The position numbers and the translations under genes were made by a program. The notes under the pieces are model-generated. The model made no database searches and was not told where the DNA came from. It was given only the letters and a program-made list of their open reading frames with translations. This document shows, in pieces, positions 12,468-23,346 of a stretch of 64,000 nucleotides of DNA (positions are counted from its first letter, which is position 1; every line of letters starts with the position of its first letter). Source of the stretch: Sorghum bicolor (taxonomy: Eukaryota; Streptophyta; Magnoliopsida; Poales; Poaceae); NCBI RefSeq assembly GCF_000003195.3, contig NW_018396398.1, forward strand, positions 395,983 through 459,982, given 5' to 3'.

Positions 12468-13510
12468 TGTCGGTGTTTTCCCCCCGGGGTGTCACACCAA
12501 CGAGTAAAACTTGTATGCGTGCTCCCTTTTCCAGATGGTGATGCAGAAAGACACAAAGATTTATCCTGGTTCAGGCAAGAGAAGGCCCTACGTCCAGCGG
12601 GGGGGAGTGTTTGTATTATTCTGCACCTAAGTGCTTGTACAGGGGTGAAATACAAGAGTGGTATGAACTATGGTGGAGTGAGGTTGCTCTGCTACGTATG
12701 GCTTGTGTGTTCCTCCACTCCCGGACCTCCCCTATTATAGTTCCAAGGAGAGGCCCAGGGTACATGCATAGGTGATAGAGTAGGGGTCGATAGAGGTATG
12801 GCGCGCTGACCTACTCGAGGCCTCCGTACCGGCGTGGCCTCGAGCCGTCTTGTCTTGGTACTTTGATGATAATTACGCATGCCCTTGAATCCTGCTCCCG
12901 TGCGCTGTCCCAGACTGGTTTATACGTTGCACGCTTGTACGTTGTGGTAGCAGCTGCGTCGGAGTGGTTGGGATGCCGTCAGTCGTCGCCCGATCCTTAC
13001 CAGGGAAGGGAACATGTCTATTCGAGGGTCAGGTGTCGTGTAACGCCTCACGGGCCAGAGCACTGACTTTGGGCGTCTAGAGGGGGGGTCTTGAGTAGAC
13101 GTCTCGACCCGCTCCCTGCACTCTGCCGCGCCCTGGCTGATTTGGTGGGGAAAGCTGCAAAAAGAATGACAGGACGGGGGCTGGTCTCCTATCACGCTTT
13201 CCGTGACTGTCGGGTTAGGTGAGAACACGGCAGGCGCATTTAATGCCCTGGTCCCCGTGCCCGTGTTAGGCGGTGGGCGGCGTCCTTACGCTCGAGGCCT
13301 TCCGGTTCGTACGAGCCCACTTCCGTATTCGACGGTAGCCGGCGCTCGAGCCTTGGTCGATTCGCAGGACGCTATTTCCGTGTTTGAGGTTACGGTCGTC
13401 GAGGACCGTGCGTATGATTGGGTAGGGCGTCGAGTTGGAGGCCTCGACTTGCGTACGGATGTTCTCGATAAGCCCGTCAGTTAGGGTACCCCTTACTGAT
13501 ATCCTCGACA
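12468..13510 (-). repeat. 3' LTR of Tat-1
   Basis: 1043 bp, homologous to 25543-26591 throughout. It starts TGTCGGTG after the TAGTG duplication and ends CCTCGACA before GTAGCCCCTGAG. The minus-strand TATA position reads CTATAATAGG (12730-12739), altered from the CTATAAAAGG in the other LTR. Open frames inside it are not genes. Confidence 0.93.
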
Positions 13511-14203
13511 GTAGCCCCTGAGCCTCTATTCGAGCGTTTGCGCTCGAGTGGAGGCTATATTTTTTGGTCGGGTTTTCATGGGGGCGCGTGAGCGACCCCG
13601 CTGGGGTAGCCCCCGAGCCCTTGGAGGGGTTTTTTGACCCCTCCGAGGGTTATGTTACCTGTTCTGTGGAAACGCTCTCGAAGTCCATCATGAACATGGG
13701 CTGGAAACCGGGATTGGCTTGTTTTGCGCAGGGGTTGCGACGTACTCCCAGTGGAGCGAGCGTCGTCTCCCCCAGACTGAGCTCCTTGCGGGTAATCCAA
13801 GTGAGAACCCGTGCCCCGTTCGAGGGGGTCGGCTGTAGCCCGGAGGCATCCTCATAAAGCAGGGTCGACATGGTCGGGGTTACTGGTCTCATTCGATAGA
13901 GTCCAGCGGCTCGATGCCTCCCTTCGGAAAAGGCCGTGGCGGTTCGCCTTTTTGCCCGTTGGGCGCGTCTTTTTAGGTAGGGGCCGTTGCTGCACTATAC
14001 CGGGGCGGAATTCGTAGTGTCCCATCTGTGAGAGAGGTGAGGACCGTTAGACGGCGCATTTATGGGAGGAGTTACCGCACTTATCGGATCTGTCCGTTGG
14101 TGGGCTGCCGTCTATAAATGCCCCGTGGTCTCGTTGCCGTCGCTCCTTCCGCCTTCTGATTCTTGCCCCATGCCATTTCTCACGCGCGCACCCTCGAGCA
14201 GTC
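13511..14203. other. Tat-1 polypurine tract and antisense promoter region
   Basis: Just inside the 3' LTR, the minus strand reads GAGGCTCAGGGGCTAC (13511-13526), a purine-rich tract where plus-strand DNA synthesis would be primed. The remainder up to the antisense gene is non-coding. The inverted stretch CGAGCGTTTGCGCTCG near 13532-13547 is a hairpin (CGAGCG, CGCTCG) with a short loop. Confidence 0.6.
14113..14119 (+). promoter_or_regulatory. TATA box of the Tat-1 antisense gene
   Basis: TATAAAT in a GC-rich setting, about 60-90 bp before the candidate starts of the antisense gene. Spacing and strand fit a plant core promoter. Function is inferred. Confidence 0.5.
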
Positions 14204-17200
14204 GTGAGGTCACCCTTCTCCCACCTGAGAATGCCTGTGAGACTCATCGCCGCCGATGACTGGCGCCCGTCGTCGATGACGGAGCGTCGGCTGTTGGAGC
14301 TTGAGAAGGAAGTACTCCTGCGCCCCCGCACTTCGTCGTCGCGGCCGGAGTGGATCGCACTGGCAGAGGACCACCGGGAGCCAAGGCCGCCCAAGGGCTA
14401 CGTGGTCTCTTTCGCCAAAATCCACCACCACGGCTTGGGCGCTCCTCCGAGTCACTTCATGCGGGCGCTCTGCCACCACTACGGGGTGGAGCTCCAGCAT
14501 TTCTCGCCAAACGCCGTCACCGCCGCGGCGGTCTTTGCCGCAGTGTGTGAGGGCTACCTGGGGATGATGCCCCACTGGGATTTGTGGCTCCATCTGTACC
14601 GGGGTGAGCTCTTCAATGCCCCCGGTGGAAGCGCTGGGGTGAGGAAGCCGGTTCGAGTTGGGTGCCTCAATCTGGTGCTCAAGACCCGCAAGTCGGAGAG
14701 GCCGCGTGAGTACATCCCGGTGGGGCTTTCATCGAACCATGCCAGATGGGACTCCCAATGGTTTTACTTGCAGAACGACGACGTCCTCCTCCCGGCCTAC
14801 ACTGGGCGTCTGATCTCGGAGCGTCCCGAGCACTGGAATTATGGCGTCGTCCAAGCTCACCAGTCGCGGCTCGACACCCTCCTCGGCACCTTGAAGAAGC
14901 TACGTGAGGAAGGCCTAACAGCCGCTCTCGTCCTCTCGGCAGTCCATCATCGGAGGGTTCTCCCATTGATGTCTCGGCCGTTGAGGATGGACTAGATGGG
15001 TCCCGGCGTTTCGTTTTGGGATCTTGAGGCTTGCCAGATGTCCAACGAGGCACCCACGGATGATGAGGTCGCCGCTAGGGTTAGGGCGGCTGTTGCAGGC
15101 GATTTCTAGCCTAAGCGTGTCTACGGCTTCCCTATGAGGCCCGACGTGGGGTCAATTGACCTGGTAAATCTTTTGTCTACTTACGACTTCGATTCTCGAT
15201 TTTCTTTGGTCCTTCTTAAGACTTGTCCTTGTTTGCGCAGGGATCGATCGACGTTCGATCCTCGAGGCCTCCAGTGAAGGAGGATGAGGTCAACCGTGAC
15301 AAGCGGCGAGAGTCCGCGGAAAAGCAGATGTCCACAATGGACTTAAAAAAGAAGAAGGAGAAGAAAAAGAATCTCGAGTGCCAAGCGTTGGAGACACGCC
15401 GAGCGAAGTCCAGACAGAGGGGGGAGCCTGAGGAAGAGTCCCCCGATGAGGACGACAGTGGCGACGGTGACGACGACAGCGACGACTCCGAGGGGATGGC
15501 GTCCCGTCTTGATAGGATCCTCGAGGGTCCGCCTCAGACCGACGTTGATGTCCCGCGGACGGGAGCCCCAAAGGGGGGTCCAAGCGGGTCTCTGGAGAGG
15601 CAACAGAGGGAGTCATCCCCACGCCGCTCCCGTGCTGATACCCCTCACGCGCCTGTGCAAGGTCAGACCGTCCCGCGCCCCCAACCTCCCCCTGCGTCAA
15701 AGGCGGGCGACCGGGCTAAGTCCCTGACGACGGGGCCGTTGACCCGTGGCCGCGCCGCAGCCTCTAGCAAGGGGGAAGCAAGCCGCAGGAGCGCTAGCCC
15801 TAGCGCTCGCCAGGCGGGGGATGCCGAGCCGAGGCCTGCGCCCGTTTGTGAGGGGCCTAGAGCATTGACGCAGGGCGGCTCGAGGCCTGCCGGTCGAGGT
15901 ATCGGCAGGCGGGCCATCCTCCCTGTGGGGTAAGATCTTCGACGTTATGATTCTCATCTTCCTATGTCTTTGCGTCTTCTCGTGTAATGGCCTCTCTCAT
16001 GCCCGTTCCTCTCTCCTCAGGTTGAAGCGGACGCTCGAGCAGGCCCAGCCCTCGATGGCGAAAAGGCTTAAGGCGGGAGCGGCCTCCAAAGAATCAGGTT
16101 AGTGATTCATTCCCGTCGCTATGGGGGTTGTGTTGTCTTTATGTCGATCATCATGACGGCTGACCTTTTTCCTTTGAGTGCTTACAGGCTCCTCCGACCC
16201 TCGGCCGCCGACTAGTGCCGAGGGCATCCCGCCTCGCCCATTGACGGGGGAGTCCACCCCGCCATCGCCGAAGCGGGTCGAGGCACCTCGCCCTCAAGGG
16301 CAAGAGGGAACCCCCGAGCCTCCCCGATCTGGGGTCGAGGGGGATCCTATCACCATAAGTGATGGGTCCGGTGGCGACGAGTCTTCGAAGGACGTCCGCC
16401 CTATGGATGAGGAGGTCGAGACCTCTCCCGTCGCAAAGCGGACGCCCTAGCCCGTCGGGCTTCGCTCCGTCGAGGAGCAGAGGAAGAGAGAGGAGGAGGA
16501 GTGCGTGCAGGAGACATGGCAACAGCTGCAGGAGGGGCAGCAGCGGCCGCAGCAGAAAGAAGGAGAGGAGGGGCAGCAACCAGAAGGTCCCCAGCTCGAG
16601 GAGCTGCTGGAGCAAGACCGGCAACAGGAGCTGCGGGAGCTCCACGAGCAGCAACAGCGGAGGGGCCAGCAGTTAGAGGAACTGCTCGAGCCACCATCTC
16701 ACAGTCCGCCGCAGCCAGTGCCACCAGCGCCGCAAGAGCCTAGAAACGGGGAGGAGAGTCTGCCGGTTTATGGTCCTCCGACCCCGGCGTGGCTCCGTCC
16801 GGGAGCGCCGGCTTCGATCCCAGCTGAGTCAGGGCGGGCGGACGGCGTGGTGGCGCTCGCCTGTATGATGCGCACCCCCGTCGACCCGCAGTCCGAGATC
16901 AGGGGCACGATCTATGGCATGGACGGAATTGCTCTGGGATTCCTTCGGGAGCGTCGGTCGTGGGAGGACCGCATTCCCACCGAGGAAGACGAAGCCGGAA
17001 CGTCGGGCGGCGGCGGTGCCACCGAGACCGGGACCTATAAGACGGTGGACGACGACGGGCGGTTCCCCTCCCTCGTCGACTTGTTCTTGCGCCACGGGGG
17101 GTCGCTCGAGACCATCGAGGAGCTCATCCGGGGCGTCAAGGCGCGTGCTGACCAGGAGATGGAGAACTGGTGCCCTGACCGGATCCGCATTTTGGCCTCC

Positions 17201-18543
17201 ACCAATCCGTCCGAGCCAAACATCTTTTTCGAGGAGCTCCACCTCTGGATGAAGCACGTGGTGGGGCTCTTGTCCGACGTCGTCCAAAACGGGCTTGGTC
17301 CGGCCTACTTTGTAAGTGTCTTTGGGATCTTAGTCGCTATAGGGTGTTTTGGTTCTGTATTCTTACTATCTAACTCCTGGCTCGCAGGACCTGAAAGAGA
17401 CCTCCCGTATCAAGTCGAGCTTCATCCACGCGACGAGAGGCGGCTGGGAGCAACTCCCCATTCTCAAGGACCAACTCCTGGAGTCGCAGGAGAAGCTCCT
17501 CAAGGCCTACAAGGAGCTTTTGGCGCTTGAGGACGAGAAGAAGGAGAGGGAGGCTGCTCTGGCTAAGGCTCGAGAGGCCTCGAGGAAGGCGGTGGAAGAA
17601 GCTGTGCTGCTGAGAGAGCAGACCATGATGCTCGAGGAGGCTGCGTCCAAGTCCCGGGACGAGGCCTTGTCTTACAAGAATGCAGCCGCTGATCTGGACA
17701 AGGAGAAGGGCCTCCTCAAGACTGACCTTGCCTCCATCCGGGAATCCTTCCAAAGGATGAAGGTGGAGTGCGTGAATGGTGAGATTGCCCGGAGCGCTAC
17801 TAAGGAGGCCAAAAAGAAGGCTCTTGAGGATCTCAAGGCGGAGCGGACCCGATCTCGCAGCCTCTCTGACGACATCGACTGTCTGAAGAGAGCACTACTG
17901 GAGAAAGATCGAGGATCTGCGCGTCACCAATACCGAGCTGGTGCGCTCCAACAAGGAGATCGAGAGGGCCAACACCAACTTGGTCGGCGAGAATACGGCT
18001 CTGGAGGAGCGGATTCGTGGTATGTTTCTACTATCGAGTTTCCTTTCTGAGGTGTGCTTTGTGTTATCTAATTTCTTCATGTTGGCCCTTGTAGGGCTTA
18101 AAGATGAGCTGCTTGCTTCTCAAGTCGAGGCCCGTTCCATCATGGCTCAGCTTGAGGGGGAGGTCGCTTTGAACCGTCGGCTGTGGATGGCAATAAGTGA
18201 TCTCTCAGCCTCTTGGGAGCTCGAGCCCGTGGACGAGTCGAGGGAGGAGGCTCGAGGCGACGCCCAGGTCGACCAGCTATGCTATCTAGGTGCTACGCTG
18301 AGGGACCGGGTGCGGGACGCCCTTCATACCGGGGTAAAGCGGGCAATGGCAGTTGTCTACTCTGGCTTTTCCTACGATATGGAGGTGGTGTCCCACGGCT
18401 TCGTCACAGATATTTCCAAGACCGACGCACAGAACGAGGAGAGGCTCCACGCCCTGATCGACGATGCGGAGGCTCCTAGGGAAAAGTACTTCCTCCTGAG
18501 ACTAGCTCGGGCGTGGACGATGGTGGTGAGGGTCAAAACATAG
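14204..18543 (+). pseudogene. Tat-1 antisense gene (PF04195-like N-terminus, coiled-coil C-terminus), spliced, broken
   Basis: Six exons can be traced with GT-AG borders: to 15163; 15241-15929; 16021-16097; 16188-17311; 17388-18019; 18095-18543. Introns are 75-91 bp. Phases join correctly at exons 1/2, through exon 3 into 4, and 4/5. Exon 1 encodes the 'putative gypsy type transposon' domain (PF04195): PPKGYVVSFAKIHHHGLG, the FSPNAVTAAAVF region, and GYLGMMPHWDLWLHLYRGEL. Exon 2 is acidic and Lys/Arg rich; exon 4 starts Pro-rich, then Gln/Glu rich; exons 5-6 are heptad-like coiled coil (EKLLKAYKELLALEDEKKE). In-frame TAG codons at 14993, 15107 and 16448 and a frameshift near 17905 break it. 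The exact start is uncertain, since the ATG at 14170 is in another frame. Such antisense genes are known in Tat elements; their role is unknown. Confidence 0.75.
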
Positions 18544-19091
18544 ACTGAGGCCTGCGAGCCTACTCTGGGTGCTGAGACCCCTTGTATAGTACTTTATTAT
18601 TCTGTCTTTAAGTGATACTGTGTTTTAAGTGGGTTATAAGATTTGTAAATGTTTGTCTTTCCGCTCGAGGTTCCTTCATTTTCTTTTCTGCCTACGTCTG
18701 TATTCCCCGTTTGATCTTTGGTTAAGGCGACCTCGATTGCCTCGAGGCTGAGAAAGTGAGTAGAGTTACCATAGCCCGGGGGCGTAGGAGTTCTTAGGCT
18801 CGTTGTCTCTCAGCCCTTAAGGGGCTCGAGTTACCTCTACTACTCGATCGTGCGAGGTTTACTTAATAGGAAAGAAAAAATCACTTGGTTTTTTTCGACA
18901 CTTGGGGGGAGCGCCCCCCTGCTAGCCCCCGAGTGGGTATCGACTATGGTGGGTCATAGTTGGTACTCCCTTCTAACGTCGAGATTTTGACTCGTGAAAA
19001 AAGTAAATTACTCGAGGGAAAGATCTTATTCATGTATTCATTCGCAAAACCTTGGTACAAAGCGTACATGAGAACATAAAGCTTTGAAATT
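18544..19091. other. Tat-1 spacer between the convergent antisense gene and integrase
   Basis: About 550 bp without coding potential. It separates the 3' ends of two convergent genes: the antisense gene ends at 18543 and pol ends at 19092. It would contain the end signals of both transcripts, but I see no clear terminator. Confidence 0.5.
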
Positions 19092-20354
19092 CTAGGGGTA
19101 GAATTGACGTAGCTGTTCGATGTTCCACGCGTTGGTGAAGATTGCCCCTTTTTCGTCCGCTAGCTTGTATGTCCCCGGCTTCAGGACCTTGGCCACTACG
19201 TACGGGCCTTCCCAGGGCAGAGTCAGCTTGTGGCGTCCTTGGTTGCTTTGCCGCCGCCGTAGGACGAGATCACCCACGTTCAGATCCCTCTTGCGCACGT
19301 GCTTGTCGTGGTAGCGTCGAAGCTTATGCTGATATCTGGCGGAGTTGAGGAGGGTCATGTCTCGAGCTTCCTCGAGTTGGTCGACCGCATTCTCTCGAGT
19401 CTCCTTGTTTGATTGCTCGTTGTACGCTTTGAGTCGAGGGAACCCATACTCGAGGTCCGTTGGGAGCATGGCCTCGGAGCCGTAGACCATGAAGAATGGG
19501 GTGTATTTTGTGGCCCTGCTCGGTGTCGTCCTCAAGCTCCATAGGACTGAAGAGAGCTCTTCGGCCCATTTCTTGCCGAATTTCTTCAAGCGGATGTAGA
19601 TCCTTGGTTTGAGCCCCTGCAAAATCATGCCGTTGGCACGCTCGACCTGGCCGTTAGTTCGAGGGCGGGCTACTGCGGACCAGTTCACACGGATGTGATG
19701 TCGATCGCAGAAGTCCAAGAATTTTTTGCCAGCGAACTGAGTGCCGTTGTCGGTGATGATGACGTTGGGGATCCCAAACCGATGGATGATGTTGGTGAAG
19801 AAAAGGATGGCTTGCTCGGAGCGGATGTTTGTGATGGGTCGAGCCTCGATCCATTTGGAGAATTTGTCGATGGCCACCAACAAATGGGTGTATCCCCCTG
19901 CTGCCTTCTGTAAAGGCCCTACTAGGTCGAGTCCCCACACCGTGAATGGCCACGTAATGGGGATCATCTGGAGAGCATGGGTGGGAAGGTGCGTCTGCTT
20001 GGCGTAGAATTGACACCCATGGCACGAGCGTACGAGCTCGATGGCGTCAGCTACGGCCGTTGGCCAGTAGAAGCCTTGTCGGAAAGCGTTCCCAACGAGG
20101 GTCCGTGGGGCAATGTGGTGGCCACAAGCCCCCGAGTGTAGGTCCTCGAGGAGCTTTCGGCCTTCCTCTATGGTGATGCAGCGCTGGAAGATTCCTGTCG
20201 GGCTTCGTCGGTATAGCTCATTGCCTTCGCCATAGATTACGTATGACTTGGCCCGTCGAGTGATACGGCGGGCCTCGGATCGATCTTCTGGTAGCTCACA
20301 ACGAATCAGGCAGTTCAGGAAAGGCGTGCGCCAGTCGAACGGTCGATCGGGTCG
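19092..20354 (-). pseudogene. Tat-1 pol: integrase
   Basis: The minus-strand frame is open for 421 codons after an in-frame TAG at 20355-20357. The zinc-binding part shows LHSGACGHH and CHGCQFYAK. The catalytic core shows the D,D,E residues in WGLDLVGP, IITDNGTQFAG and NGQVERANG. The C-terminus has VGDLVLRR and PWEGPYVV, the GPY/F-type module, then ends FYP-stop. Integrase inserts the cDNA copy into the chromosome. The domain looks intact in itself but is cut from the rest of pol by the upstream stop and a frameshift, so it is unlikely to be made. Confidence 0.88.
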
Positions 20355-20357
20355 CTA

Positions 20358-20929
20358 CTCTGCCTCCATTACCTCCGCCGCTGCTAGTAGTGCCTCGATG
20401 GTGTCGGTTTGTCGGGGCGCGGTGGTTTCGACGTCAGCCCTCGAGCCCAAGTCGACGGATGGCTCGTGGAGATCTCTCGAGAATGCGTCGGGGGGACCAT
20501 GCCTCGAGTTGACGCAATCTTAGCAAGTTCGTCGGCTGCCTCGTTGTAGCGTCGGGCGATGTGGACGAGCTCGAGGCCGTGGAACTTATCCTCGAGTCGA
20601 CGGACCTCCTTGCAGTACGCTTCCATTTTCAGGTCGTGGCAGTTTGAGGCCTTCATCACTTGGTCGATGACGAGCTGGGAGTCGCCTCAAACGTCGAGTC
20701 GACGAACTCCTAGCTCGATGGCGATCTTCAGACCGTTGACAAGGGCTTCGTACTCTGCGACGTTGTTGGATGCGGCAAAGTGTATCCTGATGACGTACCT
20801 CATATGGACGCCAAGGGGCGAGATGAATAGCAGGCCGCTCCAGCTCCCGTCTTCATGAGAGACCCGTCGAAATACATCGTCCACAGTTCTGCCTGAACAT
20901 GAGCCGGGGGGAGCAGGGAGTCCATCCAT
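20358..20929 (-). pseudogene. Tat-1 pol: second (archaeal-type) RNase H, frameshifted
   Basis: Pieces in different frames give the extra RNase H domain diagnostic of the Tat lineage: YFDGS (first Asp, end of the previous frame), NNVAEYEALVNGL (Glu), GDSQLVIDQV (Asp) and YNEAADELAKIA (last Asp). Frameshifts near 20840 and 20430 and a TGA at 20687-20689, exactly before GDS where an Arg CGA codon would fit, disable it. It normally removes RNA from RNA-DNA hybrids during reverse transcription. Confidence 0.82.
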
Positions 20930-22311
20930 TCCGTGACGAAATCCACCAGAGCGTGAGACTTGATGGCTTTACGAGGTGCATAAGTGAGGGTCTCACTCAT
21001 GAGCTCGATCGACCACTTGGCGATTCTTCGCATGGCCTCCCGACTTTGGATGATCTCACCCAAAGGGAAGGATGAGACCACCGTGATAGGGTGGCCGAGG
21101 AAGTAATGTTTTAGCTTGCGTTGGGCGAGGATCACGGCGTAGATTAGCTTCTGGATTTGCGGGTACCGCGTCTTGGTCTCCGAGAGTACCTCGCTGGCGA
21201 AATAGACCGGCCTCTGGACAGGCAGCGCATGCCCCTCCTCTTGCCTCTCGACTACGACAACCGCCCTGACGACCTGGGTTGTCGAGGCAACGTACAGAAG
21301 CAGAGCTTCTGCGGGTCGAGGCGGGACCAGGACTGGCGCGGAGGTCAGTGTTTTCTTCAAGTTGTCGAGGGCTTCCTCGGCCTCGGGGGTCCAAGAGAAA
21401 CGCTTGGCTTTTTTCAAGAGCCGATACAGTGGCAATGCCTTTTCTCCCAACCTCGAGATAAAACGACTTAGCGCCGCCAAACATCCCGTGACCTTTTGCA
21501 CTTGCTTGACGTCTCGGATCGGCCCCATTCTCGTGATGGCCGAGACTTTCTCGGGATTGGCCTCGATGCCGTGTTGGGAGACTATGTATCCCAGGAGCAT
21601 GCCTCGGGGGACACCAAAGACGCACTTCTCGAAGTTGAGCTTGATCTTGTTGGCGCATAAGCAGCTGAAAGTGATCTCGAGGTCCTGAATCAGGTCTCCT
21701 CGTTGCTTTGACTTGACGACGATGTCGTCAACGTATGCCTTGACCGTCGACCCTATATGTTTGCCAAATACGTGGAGCATACATCGCTGGTATGTTGCTC
21801 CCGCGTTTCGAAGCCCGAACGGCATGGTTATATAACAATACATCCCAAAAGGCTTGATGAAAGACGTCGCGAGCTGGTCGGACTCTTTCATTTTTATTTG
21901 ATGGTAACCGGAATATGCATCAAGGAAAGAAAGGGTTTCACATCCCACAGTAGAATCAACAATCTGATCGATACGTGGTAATGGAAAAGGAACTTTCGGA
22001 CATGCTTTATTTAAACTCGTATAATCGACACACATCCTCATTTTCCCATTCTTTTTCTTAACTAGTACAAGATTTGCTAACCAGTCGGGATGGTGAACCT
22101 CCTTGATGAATCCAGCCATCAAAAGCTTGTGAATCTCCTCGCCAATGATCTTGCGCTTTTCCTCGTCGAAGCAACGCAGCCGCTGCTTCACTGGCTTGGA
22201 ACCGGCTCGAATTTCCAAGGAGTGCTCGGCGACTTCCCTTGGTATGCCTAGCATGTCCGAAGGACTCCATGCAAACATGTCGGTGTTTGCATGAAGAAAG
22301 TCGACGAGCAC
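20930..22311 (-). pseudogene. Tat-1 pol: reverse transcriptase and first RNase H
   Basis: Counting from the Met at 22311, the RT has MRMCVDYTSLNKACPK (91-106), FLDAYSGYHQI with the first catalytic Asp (129-139), TMPFGLRNAGATYQR (162-176) and the catalytic YVDD (193-196). The connection and gypsy RNase H follow: SRFISRLGEKALPLY, LLLYVASTTQVV and PVYFASEVLSETKTRYPQ. All catalytic motifs of RT are present and the frame has no internal stop. It is separated from protease by a single in-frame TAG at 22318-22320. A downstream frameshift near 20840 severs the second RNase H. Confidence 0.92.
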
Positions 22312-22317
22312 GGCATC

Positions 22318-23346
22318 CTATTTGGGGCCGAGGTCGGCGCTGATCGTCAGCGCCTTGCCATCAGAGTTGTCGGGGTTGAGCGGGATCTTCTTCGTTCCTT
22401 CCGCCGGCTCGAAGCTGCCTGCGTGACGTTTGGGCTCTGGAGCTTCCGCGGCCAGGGCCTCCAGCTTCGAGGCGAGCTCGGTGGAGTTCTCGACAGCCTC
22501 CCCATACTCGACGCACTCGATATTGCATTCATACGTGTGCTCGTAGGAGGAGCTGATGGTGATGACTCCCTTGGGTCCTGCCATCTTCAGCTTCAAGTAG
22601 GTGTAGTTGGGGATAGCCATGAACTTGGCGTAGCCTGGGCGCCCGACGATGGTGTGGTACATCCCCCGGAATCCCACCACCTCAAAGGTGAGGGTCTCTT
22701 TTCTAAAGTTGGCCGCCGTGCCAAAGCAGACCGGTAGGTCGATTCGACCTACCGATAATGCCTTCTTTCCAGGTACGACACCGTGGAAGCCACCGGCGCT
22801 TGGTTGGAGCTGCGCCCTGTTGATGCCGAGAAGGTCGAGGGTCTCGAGGTAGATGATGTTCAGGCTGCTGCCACCGTCCATCAACACCTTCGAGAGCCTG
22901 GTGTTGACGATGATGGGGTCGACGATGAGCGGGTAGACGCCATGGGTGACTACCTTGTCGGGGTGGTCGTCTCGATCGAAGGTGATGGGGGTGCTTGACC
23001 AGCTGAGGTATTGGGGCACTGCCATCCTTGACGCAAAGACCTCGCGGTGCTCCCTCTTGCGTTGCCTTGCGGTTAGCTGCGTCGAGGTCCACCGTAGATC
23101 ATGTAGCAGTCGTGGACAGCTGGGAAACCTTCGTCGTCTTTGTCGTTCCCCTTGTCGCCGTTCTTTTCTTTTCTTCTGGTCGTTACGGGCTTCCTTCTTG
23201 AACCCCAGGCTGTCGAAGTGCTTCTTCAGCATACGGCAGTCCTCGAGCTTGTTGTTTGCCCCTCCCTCATGGTAAGGGCATGGCTCCTTTAGCATCTTGT
23301 CGAAGATAGCCCCCGCTAGGGGTCCTCGAGGCCTTTTGCGCTCCAT
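22318..23346 (-). pseudogene. Tat-1 pol: end of gag and aspartic protease
   Basis: The frame opens after a TGA at 23377. It begins with the gag end: CPYHEGGANNKLEDCRMLKK, an unusual C-x2-H...C knuckle. After an Arg-rich segment comes PQYLSWSSTPITFDRDDHPD and the protease active site VLMDGGSSLNIIY, the DGGS variant of the retroviral D-S/T-G motif that is typical of Tat elements. The flap-like VGRPGYAKFMAIPNY follows. The frame ends at TAG (22318-22320), and RT continues in the same frame. Protease normally cuts the Gag-Pol precursor. Confidence 0.85.

Noticed and set aside
13203..13484. Open frame inside the Tat-1 LTR, also present at 26173-26565
   Set aside because: Same LTR sequence in both copies, no domain, and the frame varies between copies.
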